A DNA stretch of 20,476 bases from an uncultured Clostridia bacterium (GTDB lineage: Bacteria > Bacillota_A > Clostridia > Christensenellales > UBA1242). The DNA is taken from NCBI GenBank assembly GCA_947629895.1, contig CANRFP010000018.1:1-20476 (forward strand), in the 5' to 3' direction. The notes under the pieces were generated by a model that made no database searches, had not been told where the DNA came from, and saw only the letters and a program-made list of their open reading frames with translations. Position numbers and translations under genes: made by a program. Every line of letters starts with the position of its first letter. The stretch's first letter is position 1. Shown piece after piece: positions 18,101 through 20,476 of the stretch.

Positions 18101-20066
18101 GATATTGCCCGTCAGCATCTTTAACCACGTTTCCGTCTGCATCAGTTCTCACAAGCAGTGCAACAATATTAAACTCCAAGCCACGTGGCAATTCTTTTTT
18201 CGCTATGAGATAGTTCCCCGTGAACTCATATAAAGTGTAACCGTCACTTGTTGCTGGAACGCCCGAAATTGATATGTCAGCGCCGTTGTTGCCGTGTGCA
18301 TCCGTGTAATATTTTTTGTATGGTTTGTCAGAATTTTCTATTTGGTCAAAATAATCGGTTGGGTTAAAATCATTAACTTTTTCTGCATCGCCCGTTGGTT
18401 TAACAAGAAAATATCTTATCGTTCTGTAAACATTGTTCTTGTCAATTTCATTCATAAGTGATGGCAAATTCACCCTTGCAGAGTTTCCTTCATCCTCACT
18501 TGCACTTGCAGTTATTGTAAGCGAAATTGCGTTGCTATCTTTCCATTCTGGCTCTTTTTGGTCTGGCAAAGATGCGCCTATAGAAAATTCTTTCTCTGCA
18601 TCTGTTTCGCCTTTAAATTTGAAGAACGCTTGCCATTTTCCGGCTTTCTCTTGAAAGAAATTCACAAACAAATTCGTATCCGAGAGAGCTGTTTCAGAAG
18701 ATATGTTCCAATAATAGTCATCAAAAGACACAATGTTTCTTGTGTATGGCAAGCAATAGAACATTTTGTTTTCGCCGCCATCGCCTTTCAACACGTCGTT
18801 TATTTCTTCAAGAGTCATTTCTCTTGGCTTGGTCACAACCCATGTGGTTTTGTCAACCTCGATAACTTTTCCGCCGCTGATTTTGAAGCCTGGAAGAATT
18901 TGCCAAACGCCGTTCTCTTCTATTGTTGGAATTCTTATTCCAAGATTTGCATAGAGGGCATTTACATATTGGCTTGCCGCTTCATTGCCTTGTTGAATGG
19001 ACACATTCAATGTTCCAAAGTCCGCCTGCCCGGCAGATGGCCTTTTTGTTGTGAGGTGGAAGTTTTTGTCAAGTCTCAATGAAAGCGTTGTGGAAGGCTC
19101 AACTTTAACGCCCGTCACCGAAACGCCTTCAACAATTATGTTTAAGTCGTTTGAAACAACTTGGTCGCTGTGCTCCCTCATATAATTTAAAAACGCCGTA
19201 TTTAAAATTTCGCGTTCCTCATTGCCCGTCAAATTTCTTTCAGTTAAAAATTGCCTCTGATATTCAGAATTTTTAAATGTGTAATATCGAATAAGTTCTG
19301 TGTTCCCGTTTGCAACAGCTGTTGGCTTGAATTTAAATTCATTGTATGCAAAATCGTCTTCCTGCTCTATATTTTGAGATAAAATGTCAAAAATCACCAA
19401 TTTTGGTTTGGTGCTGTCCGAAAAATAGTATCCACTTTTTTGTGGTGTGAAGGTTGGAATTATTTCAAAAGATGGAACGCTGATAACCACGGTTTGCTCG
19501 TTTCCCGTTTTCCCGTTTATGCTCACCGAAAACCCGCTTTTCTCAACCGGAACATCCACAACAATTTTGCAGTGTCTGTCAGTTACGCTGTCTGGGTTGG
19601 TTGGAGAACCCACATAAAGCGTGGAAATGCCGCCTTTTGGAAAACCTTCGTGGTCCACATCTGGCGCAAGTGTAACTTCAATTCTTTCTCCAATTTTGGC
19701 ACGCTCTTTCACAATAATGATGCCGTCAGTTATGTATCCAGGCATTGTGGCAACATCTTCTTGCAAACTGTTGTCAAAGTAAAGCCTCAAATCTTTTTCT
19801 GTTACATCCGCAACTCCCGTTTGCACTTGAAAGAAGCTGTCTTCAGATATGTAAAAAACAGGGCTGCCGTCCTCGTCAACATCTCCTGTGTGACCAAGGC
19901 CACCAGTCATAACAAAAGTTAAATCATCGCCCGGTGCAACACCATTGTTTGAAAGCCTGCCCATAAGGAACAAAGCTAAAACTGTTGCACCCGCAATTGC
20001 AACCAATGCAACAAACACTAAGGCTAGTGTTGCCCACACACTTAGGACGCCACGTTTTCTTTTCAT
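6186..20066 (-). CDS. Giant membrane-anchored extracellular beta-sandwich repeat protein
   Basis: One uninterrupted frame of 4626 residues (roughly 0.5 MDa). Start ATG 20064-20066 (MKRKRGVLSV) is preceded by GGGGTG (20075-20070); the GTG two codons upstream is part of that binding site. Residues 1-6 are basic and about 9-36 form one hydrophobic segment (VWATLALVFVALVAIAGATV...), without a clear signal-peptidase site, so it probably stays as an N-terminal anchor with the rest outside the cell. The remainder is acidic and rich in Thr, Ser, Asn, Gly and Tyr with alternating hydrophobic strands, as in Ig-like or cadherin-like fibres. There is no LPxTG motif, SLH domain, C-terminal membrane segment or visible enzyme motif. 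Cys residues are few. Strand closings such as LKFTFPITITV and VIFTINLTVTSV recur at about 110-residue spacing, and the last ~900 residues alternate two module types. An adhesin, S-layer-like or surface-fibre role is inference. It is first in an operon with cls. Confidence 0.85.
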   Translation of the reverse strand: MKRKRGVLSVWATLALVFVALVAIAGATVLALFLMGRLSNNGVAPGDDLTFVMTGGLGHTGDVDEDGSPVFYISEDSFFQVQTGVADVTEKDLRLYFDNSLQEDVATMPGYITDGIIIVKERAKIGERIEVTLAPDVDHEGFPKGGISTLYVGSPTNPDSVTDRHCKIVVDVPVEKSGFSVSINGKTGNEQTVVISVPSFEIIPTFTPQKSGYYFSDSTKPKLVIFDILSQNIEQEDDFAYNEFKFKPTAVANGNTELIRYYTFKNSEYQRQFLTERNLTGNEEREILNTAFLNYMREHSDQVVSNDLNIIVEGVSVTGVKVEPSTTLSLRLDKNFHLTTKRPSAGQADFGTLNVSIQQGNEAASQYVNALYANLGIRIPTIEENGVWQILPGFKISGGKVIEVDKTTWVVTKPREMTLEEINDVLKGDGGENKMFYCLPYTRNIVSFDDYYWNISSETALSDTNLFVNFFQEKAGKWQAFFKFKGETDAEKEFSIGASLPDQKEPEWKDSNAISLTITASASEDEGNSARVNLPSLMNEIDKNNVYRTIRYFLVKPTGDAEKVNDFNPTDYFDQIENSDKPYKKYYTDAHGNNGADISISGVPATSDGYTLYEFTGNYLIAKKELPRGLEFNIVALLVRTDADGNVVKDADGQYQVINNSAGKLITVDITLSIGSMEPTFTVDDDTFGELINGNYYIPSMVRDGDQPKNILKFNLTLKDVTEIPDDNDDKIINAFTNRTGGMEENGIPWLNVVAMDQSKTKDLDCIELISLSRTEPEPDAHELEYTGTFSINESKFAAQSDGIDSGTGIVLELRYYDGREVLTKTLTDGSGIDHFYVYYQQPQSIVFNEPGIGYESTAPYVSVTVDAGKLTITWGKQESGSEPQTLESVAQLQEKISFTLLDRFERPIEPQLGYKLRLDETAIEDGEVTNLLSFNEDRTNIGQTFRSTSLVGETTTLVAHVVDASGVYQTSSGRTDDDPIICDTQIKFFVKSVGLAKIERDTETGAGTHLEEYDNLQSVLSSSMVEVSKYVTKDTELTFSELVKFYTSSNLQDAAPIKVGVSAPFYNNLLDNQKEDLGKMLSFNDGANDLTFGLLPNTNLKSVKFNHPFGEDTFIDFIVTDEGANLFSITLRLHILSNITMAPAFDTYASKEQIPSEYLVRSEDYVNASPVFAGAQLLFKDYMPLSARSGGLNETYSWADENSMYITNMQGVTKWKQNTEPGIQAEVRYTFGRAEFTVYYGVESQYALHQTITLYVNPDILVVKNLTKASENPYVNLEQGLSGSIDTVYGIYRLTDYIVKGSLGDELNVENTEFNLTYAGEENSQFIEISDGKYVFVGNNNIDLYYGQKIAQEFKFTVSVSSGSSAGSTPPSLEGAIITKIGGELGEVELGKEGSSIKFAIDFGIDQSGDNSIIFHWNGEGERPAEGKREYAPVVKYNKGEEIQTYVVIEAISGGYYAANDYTISSAQGILSVSGQGNLAHLTVRSAPFLSVDGNSFVVTRTFTDSKGGTLTISLTVNAIVTGMGKDNVYYENTDKKFNAFTNEDRKEITYDVLMGSGEGLEKEKVYQLLKAGQEYTIVYNLKDVEKVVAKPGFYYNSFDANISASLKIVKATANGVKQEISEDGKKTNLATIKEDNTLQINHLESGYTQTYLILQLTLQEAGLNGRTFTWYYRIKIEPSFTVGQPAYPYGENGEYLDENSSYYKEEAGRYEIDLSETFTYSNSGRQDGKKRFGDLTFNEATVGEPKKQYEIASAYLSKEANVALDPASYNDYFEYKVENELLTIKVKTDRPLTIYLRQYYMLDEMRLLGSEQSYILRFNQMSGFNHSLSYNPSSEVASSKSEPLTAKGNVYEAELVQSSTGVFTPNIQKQEAADRVSNYLDFKVYVKGSEDELKAALKPYVTVEAGTTYTVEGEDGEKTFDKRTSFFASKIEQDGDNWKVVGVETDSKTYVFTAEQFENVSHTYVKVENNADESAPRKLLTFKAQESITKDYKFEVGVFSNEQVIFTINLTVTSVYKYTPNTEFEGGKTYAFTGENGIINEIKKNGGTLPEGENLIFALVEGDKRAPFGNDNVTLDKLLTIDNETDKKITFAELLQDVTFTFDVSIKDGDTLKFTFPITITVKKSANVYTQFTDDRREFSGYKFTVELTTDLSNTTNKESIKKAFNLGQVATVNAEGKNGYALMSGNSAVEKIDITPAEAASDDIRKTQQMTIGYYFNNTLIFNYDFTFIYFVNRSVTLTPNYPDPDGITSNGTLNTEYVGTAAFVDGSYQSTATTSFFTTPAMFAQKVNNQPQNRIVQGWTDLFRKRWKQDNPTAEGQDIDGVTLFYTISIATIDTGLTVYANGKPYPNEGNSTILQNKGLSDVNGLTLMFRLEKEVTSAAVTFNIEINGVSTQYVVTVIQGDVIKLVQTPTNYSTYEGANQAETVYVEDLNKYLNDGGDTNLFAQKRLATYKLRANQVGSSLYARYVERESGQAVVIQIDTSTSERIYFDMGRSLAKMDFDAIYGQNSNGNVSDKKENNAVFDIENDGLIRETSRLTAYYYETEIMTDISIVRRKKTTNGYEEWRAISGEYGTEKADENGITKEENYEQSESGLTNALGYDKTNHVVRYSFAIKHNTTYFSNIDYSIRVTTELLVKGNANNIEIKTDSKGNTINPLDGLKIQEIAAGTENSLMSMSGFGFTNARTGNTITQINASARIGLQIYGFAECQIDESDPLRKSAYVLHNYLAGDDENRNLIDGIWYETGLLPRHGMTLNNTPTNGSAGDNYLMYYGDNQRDYNIRAQHCSNDGNYVMIRMRYIVNWGSEGNTVTQDNNLLFKVIPGSNMNVQIKERVNSTNYSSSELVNEIRDGRTYRSNANSPYVFEMGTSSQDFYLVNAATTTNPADMSIIKVTKGSNSNYAKEFTYTYTPTDGEYNNFQKFENELSGWTAHRKNSETSPEKYTINNAIVKAVAPSVNLGTKKMFITFEDEYGYKGIFYFNIQTTDIEPAFAENSTLELTEGNQLVFSVAYQNISVAGRESGDNQWVTYQSFNYTNGQNNITLDRGAEEAKLTINGIRMITTVDGQVYTKIALPDKDSEAGNESNTKDNFGPGILNSSDQSIEIIIWKQQNEPEDKTKEGDVRGQDVALDMGWKLGQGDEPGLTQAQLENASIVFEFRYKNNKNKDGTSGTIDSNTKLYTATYGDDQLLVQTHTTGETHIPTKEELGIGENSNVIPVAITGIGAYAYDNKLGTLDATSVDNAQTASKFLGSGTASVGNEYEGEITVDRIWFIVKGEESNYVYSGQLTVSGDEPTLLADPNKFFVAEQTQGNFKLIKGTGYSAGTRTFTVPNVNGHLYGLGEQASGIEMVVKLKTNGQDSETQVLKRDVIINKQDARKPFDDFNILDGGGVKSNTNMTIYNNTLEVVVDAHTKGTITIKSAESESSNSETTYWPAATFDVSNDNDFAVTKYLRIVGNLDNNHYLLTNGSEGTYLIKNSKFWVGYNGPDDSISLKYNGEEKSLKTVYGVEQYNKSIGSGESNETSEPIILRINDPAELGGDIKDKAYKTEKLYFLYNTGVNNELYRQEPEFRVYPQISTLEETGTITVEKYLKVSEDSKSPYFVIPFQSWAKSVNVKDFKDTSKSLNGDGENNELDAYQFYFDINAHAIEGGSAGGAAYIDERGTITTTNSFNPTSDGIAVNVYANVSGRDGMYENDISKMENKNKMYLGTVDLALKYFDDSGFKSLSSGTTVYDIKLGTEANAKEQFVAQYGNIEATKTTTSWISSGDISNITDIESTDKTFTASVGEKVDLRNMFKGISLSNITNNKHYHLVKIDENYVPYNNVDYYTFANAGSYTLTILATGRGADKAYQRELFTVDMIVYSSGTSALKYTKVVEDGSGFSLTELDSTQFGGGKTTEWFILDKATNSMTPVIGDYTISTQSESDNFNYGRNERSFLAQTTEGSTVTTKLVDVVFWVYDNSTEAKTDALKNDTQNSTTDETFGIQLRTKRVSTTRADYRLSNLFAPQTKQETVEDVQKTFNYSYSIYTFAKESGDDVVGGSTGQQIETQTLSYESYGNIAKRTYVVVENKRDMSGTTPKETITNCFVYRVEFLINQNTQTSVQTVKRSSRVVEGKTEEYVSKNDILSTLKSVFQHKKGTAQYYLRDERTGELKAIQDETNLNSYTFTRQYVKLTTGADGKTSFEQIQILFYIYDDADVERGTNDTPTINIHTSQTTRYYLSNLDVFVKNEAAYALAGATDLTISYYEMGEDNTPMSQPTLFISLTENVTKHFYVIVNGRLNGSNKSYYFDMTFNFEVEEGIDATETLKIKKYHPKDPALGGDEVSSDVLIAADILESLKTALKVQTDAADIELYFSYNNSFRFFDSAINEYIELTDNELQDGFIEGVYGIMYTENTTTNYAFTNTKIYFYDDNPTSIKLNLTIGLQNTNSRTFQMEELVQTIKGINDLNITPSATTQYEFFSYREVVGSGAQFSKVEDIQQMTVGFGETSRTILVGVKKTVTTEGEEGEITYNYYELTLNFTVPLSANRPDPIEITNDATATSAFKNKLMEDGVITAEQKENVTVVFKSLTNVTEPTTSGLQKIDEGVADKDIVGDTIYLAYVTIQDGEEETTTVYKVSFIMGE
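6189..9000 (-). repeat. Diverged alternating A/B module array in the giant protein C-terminus
   Basis: Two recurring strand closings alternate. Type A ends in hydrophobic residues plus Tyr/Phe-Asp-Asp/Asn: LALKYFDDSG (about 8912), VVFWVYDNST (about 8195), ILFYIYDDAD (about 7490), KIYFYDDNPTS (about 6830) and, last, VYKVSFIMGE at the stop. Type B ends VDMIVYS (about 8480), YRVEFLINQ (about 7785), YFDMTFNFEV (about 7180), YELTLNFTV (about 6500). A-type intervals are about 717, 705, 660 and 640 nt. A-module starts also align (DILSTLKSVF with DILESLKTAL), as do B-module starts (RADYRLSNLF, TRYYLSNLDVF, SRTFQMEEL, EKVDLRNMF). The alignment was made by eye; boundaries are approximate. Confidence 0.6.
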
Positions 20067-20181
20067 AAACACCCCATTTTTTTAGCCATGAAAATCAAAA
20101 ATATTGTCTGCGAAAATTAGACTAAAAATTCAAAATTAAGGAATTAAAAAATATTTTTTTATTATTTTTTTCCTCGTATAT

Positions 20182-20211
20182 ATAATACAACTTTTAAATA
20201 TTTTTAAGCAA
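20182..20211 (-). promoter_or_regulatory. Weak candidate promoter for the giant gene
   Basis: Minus strand: TTGCTT (20211-20206), an 18-nt spacer, TATTAT (20187-20182), which would give a leader of about 110 nt rich in A and T. The match is modest (4 of 6 and 5 of 6) and the surrounding DNA is so AT-rich that chance matches are likely. The 237 bp between the giant gene and the rightward gene at 20304 hold no other gene that I can see. Confidence 0.25.
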
Positions 20212-20268
20212 GCAAAATACGAATAAAAACAAAATTTACAAATTTAATTTTTTACAATTTATTTTGTG

Positions 20269-20297
20269 TTGACAAATTGTTGAAATTTGGTTATAAT
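20269..20297 (+). promoter_or_regulatory. Consensus sigma-A promoter for the rightmost gene
   Basis: TTGACA (20269-20274), a 17-nt spacer, and TATAAT (20292-20297): a perfect consensus promoter. The expected transcription start falls on the A of the ATG at 20304, implying a leaderless message. A short inverted repeat CAAATT-gttga-AATTTG (20273-20289) lies between the two boxes and could be an operator. Confidence 0.8.
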
Positions 20298-20303
20298 AAA
20301 ATT

Positions 20304-20476
20304 ATGAAAAAAATAGTGGGAAATTATTATGATGTCTACAATTTTTTGAACATCATAAACAGGCGTCTTGGAAAACTTTTTAAATTGACAAGGTATAGTC
20401 CTTTGCCAGAAGGTTTTGTTATTGATATTTCAAATTTTCGCGTAATAATGAAAATGCATCCATCGGCACGTGTAAT
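20304..20476 (+). CDS. Unrecognised protein, N-terminal part (cut by window edge)
   Basis: Open frame from ATG 20304-20306 to the window end, 57 complete codons, beginning MKKIVGNYYDVYNFLNII and continuing with RRLGKLFKLTRYSPLPEGF, then VIDISNFRVIMKMHP. It has no signal peptide or membrane segment in the visible part. I do not recognise the family. No ribosome-binding site lies before the ATG, but a perfect sigma-A promoter ends 6 nt upstream, which favours a leaderless start at this codon. The gene is divergent from the giant gene and might share regulation with it through the 237-bp gap. It is more GC-rich than the left-end genes but contains ordinary AT-rich codons. Confidence 0.65.
   Translation, partial: MKKIVGNYYDVYNFLNIINRRLGKLFKLTRYSPLPEGFVIDISNFRVIMKMHPSARV

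Noticed and set aside
18558..19082. A 174-codon plus-strand frame (and many similar ones) inside the giant gene
   Set aside because: Shadow frames are expected by chance in 14 kb of stop-poor antisense. They contradict the continuous 4626-codon frame and have no promoters or binding sites.
6186..20066. The giant frame as an assembly artefact or fusion of several frameshifted genes
   Set aside because: No internal stop occurs over 13.9 kb, composition and residue usage are fairly even, and module spacing is regular to the end. A single gene is the simpler reading.

Overview
The window looks like chromosomal DNA of an uncultured low-GC Bacillota (Firmicutes)-type bacterium. The support is AT-rich intergenic DNA, GGAG/GAGGTG ribosome-binding sites, sigma-A-like TTGACA/TATAAT promoters, a two-membrane-segment cardiolipin synthase of the Gram-positive type, a DUF975-type membrane protein, and long collagen-like and giant surface-type proteins. 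Trp is encoded by TGG and every complete gene ends in TAA or TAG, so there is no sign of the TGA=Trp code. The lineage is inference; no rRNA or housekeeping marker is present.

Layout. Positions 1-245 hold the 3' end of a rightward FAD-dependent dehydrogenase gene. A bidirectional terminator (251-283) separates it from a leftward DUF2142-type polytopic membrane protein (291-1832). These two genes are very AT-rich. At about 1.9 kb the composition changes sharply and stays more GC-rich to the right. A short divergent promoter region with a perfect 7-bp-arm palindrome (1865-1882) separates the DUF2142 gene from a rightward collagen-like protein (1947-3164), which has two different Gly-X-Y tracts and a globular C-terminal head. 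Next comes a leftward block: a small Sel1-like hypothetical protein (3204-3755, TTG start), a DUF975-family membrane protein with a Lys/Asn/Glu-rich tail (3811-4659), a cardiolipin synthase (4731-6182), and one gene of almost 14 kb (6186-20066). A divergent promoter region then leads into an unrecognised rightward gene (20304 to the edge).

The dominant feature is the 4626-residue protein. It has a single N-terminal membrane anchor and an enormous, almost entirely beta-strand-like exported part, and no C-terminal sorting signal. Its last ~900 residues can be read as two module types (A and B) alternating with a period of about 213-239 residues. The protein stops exactly at the end of an A module. 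Its stop codon lies 3 nt before the cardiolipin synthase start, and the synthase's ribosome-binding site lies inside its last codons, so the two are almost certainly co-transcribed and translationally coupled. A hairpin (4676-4705) ends that unit.

Taken together, most of the window encodes cell-envelope functions: a giant surface fibre or adhesin-like protein, phospholipid synthesis, two further polytopic membrane proteins and a collagen-like filament protein. Three of the promoters identified place the predicted transcription start at, or within a few bases of, the ribosome-binding site or start codon. This suggests very short or absent 5' leaders.
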